Positions 42,659 to 51,573 of a stretch of DNA of 64,000 bases are shown piece after piece. A program made the position numbers and the translations under genes. Source of the stretch: Lachnospiraceae bacterium UBA935. GTDB lineage: Bacteria > Bacillota > Clostridia > Lachnospirales > Lachnospiraceae. The first letter of the stretch is position 1. Each line of letters begins with the position of its first letter. The DNA is taken from NCBI GenBank assembly GCA_002293525.1, contig DBDJ01000018.1:564-64563 (forward strand). The letters run 5' to 3'. The notes beneath the pieces are model-generated. The model searched no databases and was not told where the DNA came from. It saw only the letters and a list, made by a program, of their open reading frames with translations.

Positions 42659-43799
42659 ATTTACGGTTCGCCGGTCACAGAAAAAAAAGGACGAATACGC
42701 ACAGCTTAAATCTAAAATGTACAGCCGTGTTCTGGCGGTAGTATTTTTATCAGTTGTGTGTATTCTCGGTATTTATTTTATCTGGTTCGGCAGAGGAGCT
42801 GATCTGCTCGTCTTCTTGATGCAGCGGATTTTCAACAAACCGTATTATGAAACGATCATGATGTACGACCGTATCTTCCGCAGTAACCGGGAAGTCATCT
42901 GGCTTCTGGGTACTACTTTCATATTTTTGATTCTGTTACGGATCTTTGTCAATTGGTTCAGCCGCTATTTCAATATTATCAACCGCGGCATCAACACCCT
43001 GATGGATGAAAAGGAAACCGAGATCCGCCTGCCCTCCGAGATGGCGGCCATCGAACGCAAGCTGAATACCGTCAAACAGACCTTAAGACAGCGTACCCTG
43101 GAAGTACAGCTGGCGGAACAGCGCAAAAATGACCTGGTCATGTATCTGGCCCACGATATCCGGACCCCGCTGACTTCGGTGATCGGTTATCTGAACCTGT
43201 TGGAAGAAGCACCCGACATGCCGGCCGAACAAAGGGCAAAATATGTTAATATTACGCTGGATAAGGCCTACCGGCTGGAAAAGATGATAAATGAGTTCTT
43301 TGAGATTACCCGGTATAACTATCAGCAGATCAGCCTGGTTAAGGAAAATATCGACCTGTTTTATATGCTGGTGCAGCTTTGTGATGAACTGACCCCGATT
43401 CTGGCGGCGAACGGCAACCGTGTGACCTTATTTGCTGACGAAGAACTGACGCTGTACGGAGATCCTGACAAACTGGCAAGGGCTATCAATAATATTCTCA
43501 AGAATGCGACGGCCTACAGCAAGCCGGGGACAGTAATCACTATTTCCGCGGAACGAAAGGGCAGCACGGTCACCATTTATCTGGAGAATGAATGTGACAC
43601 CATACCGAAGGACAAACTGGCAGCGATCTTCGAGAAGTTCTACCGCCTGGATGAGTCCCGTGCCTCTGACACAGGGGGAGCCGGGCTGGGACTGTCTATT
43701 GCCAGGGAAATCATTACCTTGCATGGGGGAAGCATTGAGGCCGACAGTGCGGATGGCCGCATTATTTTTACGATCAGGCTGCCGGCCAGAGCCGTGTAA
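42648..43799 (+). CDS. vanS: VanS-like sensor histidine kinase
   Basis: Two membrane helices (about 28-50 and 85-105) with a short external loop of about 35 residues, a HAMP-like linker, HisKA with LAHDIRTPLTSVIGYL (phospho-His), and HATPase with N box NNILKNATAYS, FEKFYRLD and GGAGLGLSIAREI. It starts at TTG 42648, overlapping vanR by 11 bp behind GGGGGGTAGGA. The short external loop is typical of VanS and of intramembrane-sensing kinases. It would activate VanR on cell-wall stress or glycopeptide. It is separated from the ligase by a 236-bp gap with tandem repeats. Confidence 0.84.
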   Translation: MKDKFTVRRSQKKKDEYAQLKSKMYSRVLAVVFLSVVCILGIYFIWFGRGADLLVFLMQRIFNKPYYETIMMYDRIFRSNREVIWLLGTTFIFLILLRIFVNWFSRYFNIINRGINTLMDEKETEIRLPSEMAAIERKLNTVKQTLRQRTLEVQLAEQRKNDLVMYLAHDIRTPLTSVIGYLNLLEEAPDMPAEQRAKYVNITLDKAYRLEKMINEFFEITRYNYQQISLVKENIDLFYMLVQLCDELTPILAANGNRVTLFADEELTLYGDPDKLARAINNILKNATAYSKPGTVITISAERKGSTVTIYLENECDTIPKDKLAAIFEKFYRLDESRASDTGGAGLGLSIAREIITLHGGSIEADSADGRIIFTIRLPARAV

Positions 43800-43800
43800 G

Positions 43801-43887
43801 TTACGGGCATACAACAGGTTACGGGCATGCATCAGGTACGGCGTGCGTCAGATTACGGTCGTACATCAGGTTACGGCATACATCAGG
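43801..43887 (+). repeat. Five degenerate 16-18-bp tandem repeats before the ligase gene
   Basis: Units near TTACGGGCATACATCAGG at 43801-43818, 43819-43836, 43837-43852, 43853-43870 and 43871-43887. They lie between vanS and the ligase, where a VanR-controlled promoter would be expected, and could be binding sites or slippage products. Confidence 0.7.
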
Positions 43888-44035
43888 TTCTCAGTATTCC
43901 TTAGCACCTTAAGATAATCTCAATATATTGTTAGTATCTTATTTATATTAAAATAATGATAACTTATAACATAACTTGTCTGTTTCTGGTATTCTTTATC
44001 CTGAGACAGGCAGTTTTTCATTTAAGGAGATAATT

Positions 44036-45091
44036 ATGAGCTTATTAAGGGTAGCCGTTATTTTTGGCGGCTGTTCATCGGAATACAAGGTGTCGCTTCA
44101 GTCGGCTGCGGCAGTCATAGACCATATGGACCGGTCGAAGTTCATCCCGGTTTTGATCGGGGTTAACCCGCAGGGAGACTGGTATCTTTACAAAGGGCCT
44201 ACGGAAAAAATAGCGAGCGACACCTGGGAAGAAGCTTCTTTCTGCACTCCGGTTGCGGTATCGCCCAGCCGTACCGGGCCCGGCTTGATGATACTGGAAA
44301 ACAACAAGGCCGTAGTTTTTCCTGTTGATGTTGCGTTGCCCTTGATACATGGTAAAAACGGCGAGGATGGAACCGTTCAGGGATTGTTTGAACTTGCGGG
44401 CATACCGGTGGCGGGCTGCGGAGTACTGTCTTCCGCGATCTGCATGGACAAGAAGCGTGCCCATCTTCTTGCCGCCGCTGCCGGAGTTATCGTACCGAGG
44501 TCTTTTGTTCTGGAGCAGCCGCTGCCGCCGATCGAGATCGTATTGGATCAGGCGGAAGCGCTTGGCTATCCGTTGTTTGTTAAGCCGGTTAAAGCCGGCT
44601 CTTCCTTCGGCATTACAAAGGCAACCGATCGATGCCGGCTGCCGGACGCTATTGATGCCGCTCTTTGTTATGACGATGCCGTGATCGTGGAAGAGTGTAT
44701 TAGCGGTTTTGAGGTAGGCTGCGCCGTAATGGGGCATCGTCGGCTGACAGTGGGGGAAATCGATGAAATTGAGCTTTCGCAAGGGTTCTTTGACACCACC
44801 GAAAAATACACCTTGAAAACTTCCGCCATCCACGTCCCGGCCAGAATATCTGCCGGAACTTCGGAAAGCGTCAAACAGGCGGCCAAGCTTATCTATCAAG
44901 CGCTGGATTGCCGGGGCTTTGCCCGGGTTGACTTTTTTCTGACCGCGTCAGGGGAGATCATCTTCAATGAAGTAAATACCATACCGGGGTTTACGGGGCA
45001 CAGCCGCTTTCCCAATATGCTGAAAGCGGCCGGCTGGTCTTTTGAACAGATTGTCACCGATATCATAGAAAGGGCTATGACGGATGATTGA
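44036..45091 (+). CDS. vanG: VanG-type D-alanine-D-serine ligase
   Basis: ATP-grasp ligase making D-Ala-D-X dipeptide for peptidoglycan. The N-terminal AVIFGGCSSEYKVSLQSA, the LIHGKNGEDGTVQG loop, CMDKKRAH, LFVKPVKAGSSFGI and the metal site FNEVNTIPGFTGHSR are intact. The specificity region IELSQGFFDTTEKYTLKTS followed by VPAR matches the VanG/VanC D-Ser-type omega loop closely and differs from standard Ddl. ATG 44036 has AAGGAGA as SD. The gene overlaps by 8 bp a racemase gene that could make D-Ser. Together this predicts D-Ala-D-Ser ended precursors and lower vancomycin affinity, but no VanXY peptidase is present in the window. Family knowledge gives specificity; activity is inferred. Confidence 0.85.
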   Translation: MSLLRVAVIFGGCSSEYKVSLQSAAAVIDHMDRSKFIPVLIGVNPQGDWYLYKGPTEKIASDTWEEASFCTPVAVSPSRTGPGLMILENNKAVVFPVDVALPLIHGKNGEDGTVQGLFELAGIPVAGCGVLSSAICMDKKRAHLLAAAAGVIVPRSFVLEQPLPPIEIVLDQAEALGYPLFVKPVKAGSSFGITKATDRCRLPDAIDAALCYDDAVIVEECISGFEVGCAVMGHRRLTVGEIDEIELSQGFFDTTEKYTLKTSAIHVPARISAGTSESVKQAAKLIYQALDCRGFARVDFFLTASGEIIFNEVNTIPGFTGHSRFPNMLKAAGWSFEQIVTDIIERAMTDD

Positions 45092-46313
45092 TTACGTTAC
45101 TATTTTTCTTGCGATCAGTGCCTTATCGGCCATCACCCTGATCCTGAATAAAAGCCTGCCACAGGGACGCAAACGGCGGTTTTGCCGGGGCCGCGCCTGG
45201 ATCGAAATCGACCGGCAAAGCCTTTATCAGAATGTGCAGTCCCTGACCGCTATGCTGCCTCCCGGCTGTCGGCTGATGCCGGCCGTCAAAGCCGATGCCT
45301 ACGGCCATGGCGCTGTCATCATAGCCAAGGCTCTTAATGATTTCGGGATAAGTCATTTTTGCGTGGCGACTGTTGCTGAGGGCATTGAACTCCGACAGGG
45401 CGGTATCAAGGGCGACATCCTGGTCTTGGGCTATACCCATCCGGAACAGCTGCACCTGCTGATACGTTACCGCTTAATCCAAACGGTGGTAGATTATCCA
45501 TATGCCCAGATCCTGAACGGTTTCGGAAGAAGAATCCGGGTTCATATTAAAATTGACACTGGCATGCATCGCTTAGGGGAACGCTATGACAGGATTGATG
45601 AAATTGCGGGAATATTTGACTGTCGGAATCTTTCCGTAGAAGGCCTCTATAGCCATTTGTGTACGGCCGATGCCATACCGGAACAGGGCGCATGTACACA
45701 ATCTGGTATCGATTATGTTTACTTTCAGGCCAAGGCACTCCATGATGTGACCGATCAGCTGGAAAAAAGAGGAATCCCCTGTCCGGCTGTGCATCTGACT
45801 GAAAGCTACGGGCTGATTCATTATCCGGAACTGTCGGGAGACTATGCCAGAATCGGAATAGCACTTTATGGAGTATTAAGCAGCCGGTTCGACCGTGTCA
45901 GTTGTCCGGCTCGACTTGCACCTGTTTTATCGGTTAAAGCTCGGGTTGCTGCGGTCAAGGAATTAAGTGAAGGGGAAGCGGCCGGATATGGGCTTCAATA
46001 CAAAGCAAGCCAGAATACCCGGATTGCCGTCCTTACGATCGGCTATGCCGACGGCATCCCGCGGGCTTTGTCTTGTGGGGTCGGAAAAGTCCTGATAAAT
46101 GGCCGTGAGGCGCCGATTATCGGACGCATCTGCATGGATCAAACACTGGTCGAAGTCAGCGGGATTGAAGTCAGCTCCGGTGACATCGCCGTAGTGATCG
46201 GGAGTTCCGGTAACAAAGAGATAACAGCCTATGATATCGCGGAACAGGCCGGCACTATCACCAATGAACTTCTCAGCCGTTTGGGTGCTCGTCTGGAAAG
46301 AATCATGGGGTAA
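45084..46313 (+). CDS. vanT: VanT-like alanine/serine racemase, racemase domain with one membrane helix
   Basis: PLP racemase (409 residues). After an N-terminal hydrophobic helix (about 4-24) the alanine-racemase fold begins AWIEIDRQSLYQNV, with the PLP Lys in MPAVKADAYGHG, IKIDTGMHRLG, ESYGLIHYP, and YGLQYKASQNTRIAVLTIGYADGIPR with GRICMDQ at the end. Classical VanT has a ten-helix acyltransferase-like membrane half before this domain; here only one helix is left, so it may be a short VanT or a membrane-tethered Alr. It overlaps the ligase gene by 8 bp, which ties it to that pathway and argues for D-Ser or D-Ala supply. A terminator follows. Confidence 0.8.
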   Translation: MIDYVTIFLAISALSAITLILNKSLPQGRKRRFCRGRAWIEIDRQSLYQNVQSLTAMLPPGCRLMPAVKADAYGHGAVIIAKALNDFGISHFCVATVAEGIELRQGGIKGDILVLGYTHPEQLHLLIRYRLIQTVVDYPYAQILNGFGRRIRVHIKIDTGMHRLGERYDRIDEIAGIFDCRNLSVEGLYSHLCTADAIPEQGACTQSGIDYVYFQAKALHDVTDQLEKRGIPCPAVHLTESYGLIHYPELSGDYARIGIALYGVLSSRFDRVSCPARLAPVLSVKARVAAVKELSEGEAAGYGLQYKASQNTRIAVLTIGYADGIPRALSCGVGKVLINGREAPIIGRICMDQTLVEVSGIEVSSGDIAVVIGSSGNKEITAYDIAEQAGTITNELLSRLGARLERIMG

Positions 46314-46316
46314 AGA

Positions 46317-46366
46317 AAAACTCCTGTAACAATATCTTGTTACTTGATTTTATCAAAAGGAGTTTT
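46317..46366. terminator. Structured terminator between convergent genes
   Basis: Outer stem AAAACTCCT (46317-46325) with AGGAGTTTT (46358-46366) encloses a second perfect hairpin GTAACAA-TATC-TTGTTAC (46326-46343). With A and T runs on both sides it may serve both the racemase gene and the ABC-F gene on the other strand. Confidence 0.75.
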
Positions 46367-46404
46367 GTTAAATCGAAGTTCCGTTCAGACTTTGTTCAGG
46401 GTAT

Positions 46405-48366
46405 TCATGTCATGAGAGCCGCTGACTCCCAGTCTTCATATAATAAGCTCAGCTGACTGTCAATAGCGGTTCGTTCAGACGTCAGTCTCACCAGTTCCCC
46501 GACATCGGTGGCCAGTTCCGGCAGGAGCATCTGCCTGTCGAGGGCGGCCAGCTTTTCCTCCAGTTCTGTGATCTGGTTTTCCAGCCGTTTCAAGGCGTTT
46601 TCCTTTTTACGCAGCTGGGACTGCTGTTCTTTGCGGCGGAAATACTCGCTCTTGTTTTCTGTCTCTGCTCTGTCCGGCTGGGCGGTATCGACCCCGTTAG
46701 CATTTCCTTTCTTTCCAGTAACTTTACCGGAGTTTCCCTCCGGGTTTTTGTCCAGTTCCTTTTCTAGGTTTTTTTCTAGATAATAATCGTAATTGCCAAT
46801 ATAATTGATGAACTGCCGCTCCGACAGATCCAGGATCCGGGAAGCCGTTCGGTTAATGAAATAGCGGTCATGAGACACATAGAGGACGGTGCCGGTATAC
46901 CGGTTCAGGGCAACTTCGAGGATCTCCTTGGACATGATATCCAGATGATTGGTCGGCTCGTCCAAAACCAGGAAATTAGCTTCCGAAAGCATCAGCTTGG
47001 CCAGTGCGACCCGGCCCCTTTCCCCGCCGCTCAAGTCCCCTATTTTTTTGAACACTTCGTCCCCGACAAACAGAAAGGCGGCAAGGACATTCCTGATCTC
47101 CGTATTGTTCAGCGAAGGGTAGGCATCCGATATTTCGTCAAACAGGCTTTTTGCCGGGTCAAGCACCTGATGTTCCTGATCATAATAACCGATCTTTACG
47201 TTGGTTCCCAAAGTAAAATCCCCCCGGTCGGTCGGCAAGATGCCGTTCAGGATCTTTAATAGCGTGGTCTTCCCTGTGCCGTTATCCCCGATGACAGCCA
47301 CGTGTTCCCCGCGCTTGATCTCCAGCGAGACATCCTGAAACAGCGTCAGTGCTCCGAAAGCTTTGGTCAGCCCGGTCACGCTCAGGACGTCATTGCCGCT
47401 GACGCAGGAGGGGTTGAGTTCCATATGTATGTCACTGCTTTGTTCCGTCGGCCGTTCCCGCACTTCGATTTTCTGTAGCATCTTTTCCCGAGATTCGGCG
47501 CGTTTCACCGATTTTTCCCGGTTAAATGAGCGGAGCTTGGCAATCACTGCCTCCTGATGCTTGATTTCTTGCTGCTGATTCCAGTAGGCTTTCCATTCCG
47601 CCGACCGGAGCTGTTCCTTTTTCCCGACATAATCTGAATAATTACCGCTGAAAACGATTCCCCGGCTGTTGTCCAGTTCTACCACCTTATTGGCGATGCG
47701 GTCTAAAAAATACCGGTCATGCGAGACGATCATGACCGCCCCCTTATAATTCAGCAGATAGGTTTCCAGCCAGCGGATCGAAGACATATCCAGATGGTTT
47801 GTCGGCTCGTCTAAGATAATCAGGTCCGGTTTCTCAAGCAGGAGCTTCCCCAGTGCCACCCGTGTTTTCTGTCCGCCCGACAGCCGGTCCACGGCTTTGT
47901 CAAATTCCTCCTCGGTAAAGCCCAGGCCCTTTAAGACGCCGACCAGCTCGCTCCGGTAAGCATAGCCGCCGGCAAATTCATAATCATGCGTAAACCGCGC
48001 ATAAGCTTCCAGTAACTGCGGAAGCTCGGCGTCTCCGGCATCCTTCATCCGCAGTTCCGTGTCCCTGATCTGTTTTTCCAGCTGGACCAGCCCCGTCTTT
48101 ACGGAGAGCAGTTCCTGGTAAATCGTATTGCCGCCGTCAACAGCCCCGGTCTGTGCCAGATATCCCAAGGTTTTTCCTTTTGAGAGGACTGCTTCGCCTT
48201 CATCAGCCGCCAGTTCCCCCACAATAACCTTAAGCAGCGTCGTCTTTCCGGCTCCGTTTACCCCGACAACAGCTACTTTATCATAATCTTCCACATAGAA
48301 GGTAATACCCTTCAAGATGGATTTTTCACTAAACATCTTTCCCATATTCTGGCAGGACAGCACCAT
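46405..48366 (-). CDS. ABC-F family ATPase
   Basis: A soluble protein with two ABC domains and no membrane segment, of the group that acts on ribosomes. Domain 1 has Walker A GVNGAGKTT, signature LSGGQKTRVALG and Walker B LIILDEPTNHLD; domain 2 has GDNGTGKTT, LSGGERGRVALA and LVLDEPTNHLD. The linker between them is Lys/Arg-rich. The C-terminal part (from about residue 545) is a charged linker and a coiled coil (KKENALKRLENQITELEEKL). The arrangement fits YdiF/YfmR-like housekeeping members more than antibiotic-resistance members such as Vga. It is transcribed toward the van-like cluster and divergent from rex. Confidence 0.9.
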   Translation of the reverse strand: MVLSCQNMGKMFSEKSILKGITFYVEDYDKVAVVGVNGAGKTTLLKVIVGELAADEGEAVLSKGKTLGYLAQTGAVDGGNTIYQELLSVKTGLVQLEKQIRDTELRMKDAGDAELPQLLEAYARFTHDYEFAGGYAYRSELVGVLKGLGFTEEEFDKAVDRLSGGQKTRVALGKLLLEKPDLIILDEPTNHLDMSSIRWLETYLLNYKGAVMIVSHDRYFLDRIANKVVELDNSRGIVFSGNYSDYVGKKEQLRSAEWKAYWNQQQEIKHQEAVIAKLRSFNREKSVKRAESREKMLQKIEVRERPTEQSSDIHMELNPSCVSGNDVLSVTGLTKAFGALTLFQDVSLEIKRGEHVAVIGDNGTGKTTLLKILNGILPTDRGDFTLGTNVKIGYYDQEHQVLDPAKSLFDEISDAYPSLNNTEIRNVLAAFLFVGDEVFKKIGDLSGGERGRVALAKLMLSEANFLVLDEPTNHLDIMSKEILEVALNRYTGTVLYVSHDRYFINRTASRILDLSERQFINYIGNYDYYLEKNLEKELDKNPEGNSGKVTGKKGNANGVDTAQPDRAETENKSEYFRRKEQQSQLRKKENALKRLENQITELEEKLAALDRQMLLPELATDVGELVRLTSERTAIDSQLSLLYEDWESAALMT

Positions 48367-48445
48367 GACAACATCCTCACAATGTTAACGTAATTTATTA
48401 CATACCAGTAACAGTTTACAAGCCCAACTAAATAATGTCAATCAA

Positions 48446-48474
48446 TTGACTTACTTTTGGCACTCTTATATAAT
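48446..48474 (+). promoter_or_regulatory. Promoter of rex
   Basis: TTGACT (48446-48451), 17-bp spacer, TATAAT (48469-48474), 28 bp before the rex start. Confidence 0.75.
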
Positions 48475-48501
48475 AAGATCAAGTGTATCAGGGAGGCCAT
48501 T

Positions 48502-49179
48502 ATGGAGACAAAAGAAGGTTCTAAAGATAACGCAAAAGGGATTTCTCAGGCGGTCATCAGCCGCCTGCCAAGATATTTCCGCTACTTAGGGGAACTGAAA
48601 GACCAGGGAACAGAAAGAGTATCCTCACAGGAACTGAGCGACATCATGAAAGTGACGGCGTCACAGATCAGGCAGGACCTGAACAATTTCGGCGGGTTCG
48701 GTCAGCAAGGGTACGGTTATAAAGTAGAATATCTTTATAAAGAAATAGGCCGGCTCCTGGGGCTTGATAAAAAACATCACCTGATTATCGTCGGCGCCGG
48801 CAACCTGGGCCAGGCCCTTGCCAATTACATGAATTTTGAGCGGCGGGGCTTTCTGTTTCGCGGTATTTTTGACAAGGATCCCCGGCTTCACGGAACCTTT
48901 ATCAAGAACCTGGAAGTCATGCCGATGGAACAGATCAGCGGCTTTATCAGGACCAACGACATTGACATAGCCGTACTGACGATTCCCAAGGAAAGTGCCC
49001 TTACAGTAGCGGACACCCTGGTCAGGGCGGGAATCAAGGCTATATGGAACTTTGCTGATGTTGACCTGAATATCCCTGAGGAAATCCAGGTCGAGAACGT
49101 GCATCTTTCCGATAGTCTCATGAAACTGTCTTATAATATTAACCGTTACAAGAATCGAGGAAATCATGTCGAGAACTGA
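48502..49179 (+). CDS. rex: Redox-sensing transcriptional repressor Rex
   Basis: Senses the NADH/NAD+ ratio and represses fermentation and energy genes. The winged helix (about residues 12-80) includes LPRYFRYLGELKDQG and VTASQIRQDLNNFGGFGQQG, the family's recognition helix. The Rossmann domain begins LIIVGAGNLGQALANY (NADH binding), followed by IRTNDIDIAVLTIPKE and the swapped C-terminal helix region NFADVDLNIPEEIQVENVHLSDSL. ATG 48502 has GGGAGG at good spacing; the frame is open further upstream but without SD. The next gene overlaps its 3' end by 14 bp. Likely targets in the genome include rnf or fermentation genes, but no consensus Rex site was found in the window. Confidence 0.94.
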   Translation: METKEGSKDNAKGISQAVISRLPRYFRYLGELKDQGTERVSSQELSDIMKVTASQIRQDLNNFGGFGQQGYGYKVEYLYKEIGRLLGLDKKHHLIIVGAGNLGQALANYMNFERRGFLFRGIFDKDPRLHGTFIKNLEVMPMEQISGFIRTNDIDIAVLTIPKESALTVADTLVRAGIKAIWNFADVDLNIPEEIQVENVHLSDSLMKLSYNINRYKNRGNHVEN

Positions 49180-49843
49180 TGACGTCTACAAACCGGCGCT
49201 AGAAAGCGCCAAAATCCCGATACTGACACTGGATCATAAGTGGCATAAGCTATTCACGCAGATCGATCCCGACTCCCATATCAAGAAACGGGAGGAAGAG
49301 CTGAATACCTTGCTCAAACGTCAGGGCAAGCTTACGAATGATGTGAAAAATATCAAGCGGCTTAAGCTGAAACTAATGGATGAGATCATGGAAAATGCCG
49401 AAGAAGCGGATAAAGGGAAGAGCAGCGCCGAGAAGAAGATGGAGGATAACAAGCGCCTGATCAACGAATGCAATGATAAGCTGGAGGCCTGCCAGGATGA
49501 GCTCATGGATCTGCCGAAGCAGATCAATGAAGTGAATTACCAGCTGATGCTGCTTACCATGGAGGTCTGCTACGAAAGATTACAGGCGGACAGCGCCGAA
49601 ATAGAAGAAATCGCCCAGTGGATCACCCAGATCAGGGTGGAGCTGAAAAAGAAGCTGATCAGGAAACAGGAAAAAGAGATCATGACCAACGAGCTTTACA
49701 AATATATGCATCAGATTTTCGGAGCCAACGTGATAGAGATATTCGACATGAAGTATATACCGGAATCTAAGCTGCCTTCGCTGTCGCCTGCGCCTGCACC
49801 GAATCCGGAAGGTGAGCAGGAGGCGAAAGCGGACGGGAAATGA
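49166..49843 (+). CDS. Coiled-coil protein of unknown function, between rex and nnr
   Basis: A 225-residue protein without signal or membrane segment. The start has a short hydrophobic motif (SAKIPILTLDHKWHKLF), residues about 38-130 are a long charged coiled coil, the middle part (about 150-195) is helical with many Lys and Gln, and the end is a Pro-rich disordered tail (SLSPAPAPNPEGEQE). I do not recognise a named family. It overlaps rex by 14 bp and nnr by 4 bp, so the three are translationally coupled. That position suggests a conserved role linked to redox or NAD(P) repair, or only shared transcription. Confidence 0.7.
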   Translation: MSRTDDVYKPALESAKIPILTLDHKWHKLFTQIDPDSHIKKREEELNTLLKRQGKLTNDVKNIKRLKLKLMDEIMENAEEADKGKSSAEKKMEDNKRLINECNDKLEACQDELMDLPKQINEVNYQLMLLTMEVCYERLQADSAEIEEIAQWITQIRVELKKKLIRKQEKEIMTNELYKYMHQIFGANVIEIFDMKYIPESKLPSLSPAPAPNPEGEQEAKADGK

Positions 49844-51486
49844 TACATAAGCGGGAAAAGCCAGCAAGGCGGAAAACAGGGAATATGAATTATCTGGTCA
49901 GCGGAAATGAAATGAAAGAATATGACAGCAACACGACGGAAATACTGGGGATGAGTCCGCTGGTTCTTATGGAGCGGGCGGCACTTGCCACAGTAGCGGA
50001 GATCGTCAGGCGAAAGCCGGGCCCCAACCGGGTCCTGGCAGTTGCGGGATGCGGGAATAACGGCGGTGATGCCCTGGCAGTCGGCCGGCTGCTGGCTCTG
50101 GCCGGTCACGAGGTGGTTTTTGTCCTGATCGGGGACAAGAACCGGTGCAGCCCTGAGACCACAAGGCAGATTGTTATATTAGAAAAATATGGTTTTCCAA
50201 TTCAGAGCAAAATAGAAAAGGGAGAATATGATATTATAGTAGACGGTATATTCGGCATCGGACTTTCCCGAGAAGTTTCCGGTGAATATGCGGAGGCGAT
50301 CAGAAACATCAACCGGGCCGGAGCGGAAGGGGCTTTGGTCGTAAGCGTGGATATCCCTTCGGGGATACATGCCGGGACCGGAGCAGTGCTGGGAAAAGCG
50401 GTCAGGGCAGGCCTGACGGTCAGTTATGGCTTTGCGAAAAGAGGACATTATTTATATCCCGGCTGCGACTATACCGGGGAGCTGGCAGTGCGGGATATCG
50501 GGATTACGGAACATAGCTTCCGGGGAAATCGGCCGGAGCTGTTTACGTACAGCGGACTTGCGGATCTAAAGATGCCGTCCCGCAAGAAAAGCGGGAACAA
50601 GGGAACTTTTGGGAAGGTGCTGCTGATTGCCGGGCAAAAGTCCATGGCGGGAGCCTGTCAGCTGGCAGGGCGCGGATGCTTGCGTTCCGGGGCCGGAATG
50701 CTCGCAGTTCTTACTCATGAGTCCAACCGGGTCATCCTTCAGGAAGCTTTACCGGAGGCGATGGTGAGTACTTATGGAACAGAAAACGCCGGCAGGTCAG
50801 AAAACGATATGGAAAATATTCAGAAGGCGGCCAGGAAGTGGCTGACATGGGCAGGATGCATCGTGATCGGACCGGGCCTTGGCCGTAACGAACAGTCTGA
50901 GCTGCTGCTGCGGACGGTATTGACAGAAAGCCGTCTGCCGCTGGTGCTGGATGCCGATGCCATCTGGCTGTTGGGGCAGTCGCCGGAACTAAAGAATCTG
51001 TTTAGTCGGCAGTCGGATCGGAAGCGGATCTTGACGCCGCACATGGGAGAGTTTTGTGGCCTGACCGGCTGCCGTATGGAGGAAGCCAAAGCCCCGGACT
51101 TTCAATTCATCAGGAAAACGGCCCAGGAATTAAACGGTACTTTAGTATGTAAGGATGCCAGGACATATGTATGCCAGGCCGGCAGGACGGAAGCTTATCT
51201 AAATACCTCGGGAAACAGCGGGCTGGCAACAGCCGGAAGCGGCGATGTTCTGGCCGGAATCATCGGCGGGCTGCTGGCACAAGGGATGGCGGATTTCGAA
51301 GCCGCCTGCATGGGAGTGCACCTGCACGGACTGGCGGGCGATTTCGCAGCAAAACAAAAAAGTGAATACGGAGTGATTGCCTCGGATATCGTAGAAGCAG
51401 TTCCGGCTGTAATAAAAGCAGCCGGAGTATATACAAAGGGGGGTGTACTCATATCCGGCAAGGATTATTACAGGGAATTTCAGTAA
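49840..51486 (+). CDS. nnr: Bifunctional NAD(P)H-hydrate epimerase / dehydratase
   Basis: Repairs hydrated NAD(P)H: the N-terminal YjeF domain (about 16-230) epimerises, the C-terminal CARKD domain (about 240-540) dehydrates with ADP or ATP. Motifs are AGCGNNGGDALAVGR, DGIFGIGLSREV and DIPSGIHAGTG in the first, and KGTFGKVLLIAGQKSMAGA, VIGPGLGRN, LTPHMGEF and ATAGSGDVLAGIIGGLLAQG in the second. Both sites look complete. ATG 49840 overlaps the upstream stop (ATGA); ATG 49885, next to the conserved NYLVSGNEMKEYD, is an alternative. Operon with rex and the coiled-coil gene; mazF follows under its own promoter. Confidence 0.93.
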   Translation: MIHKREKPARRKTGNMNYLVSGNEMKEYDSNTTEILGMSPLVLMERAALATVAEIVRRKPGPNRVLAVAGCGNNGGDALAVGRLLALAGHEVVFVLIGDKNRCSPETTRQIVILEKYGFPIQSKIEKGEYDIIVDGIFGIGLSREVSGEYAEAIRNINRAGAEGALVVSVDIPSGIHAGTGAVLGKAVRAGLTVSYGFAKRGHYLYPGCDYTGELAVRDIGITEHSFRGNRPELFTYSGLADLKMPSRKKSGNKGTFGKVLLIAGQKSMAGACQLAGRGCLRSGAGMLAVLTHESNRVILQEALPEAMVSTYGTENAGRSENDMENIQKAARKWLTWAGCIVIGPGLGRNEQSELLLRTVLTESRLPLVLDADAIWLLGQSPELKNLFSRQSDRKRILTPHMGEFCGLTGCRMEEAKAPDFQFIRKTAQELNGTLVCKDARTYVCQAGRTEAYLNTSGNSGLATAGSGDVLAGIIGGLLAQGMADFEAACMGVHLHGLAGDFAAKQKSEYGVIASDIVEAVPAVIKAAGVYTKGGVLISGKDYYREFQ

Positions 51487-51499
51487 TTATGTGCACCAT

Positions 51500-51529
51500 T
51501 TGAATACCTTCGGACAATGCGGTTATACT
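51500..51529 (+). promoter_or_regulatory. Promoter of mazF
   Basis: TTGAAT (51500-51505), 18-bp spacer, TATACT (51524-51529) in the 87-bp gap after nnr. Confidence 0.5.
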
Positions 51530-51573
51530 ATAAAAGCTACGTATTTATGTAAACAGAATTGAATGAAGGGTGC

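Noticed and set aside
45084..46313. Plain housekeeping alanine racemase
   Set aside because: Not excluded, but the overlap with the VanG-type ligase and the N-terminal membrane helix favour a VanT-like role.
46326..46343. Rex-like operator GTAACAATATCTTGTTAC
   Set aside because: The half-sites are in the wrong order for Rex (TTGTTAA....TTAACAA) and the sequence is the inner hairpin of a terminator.
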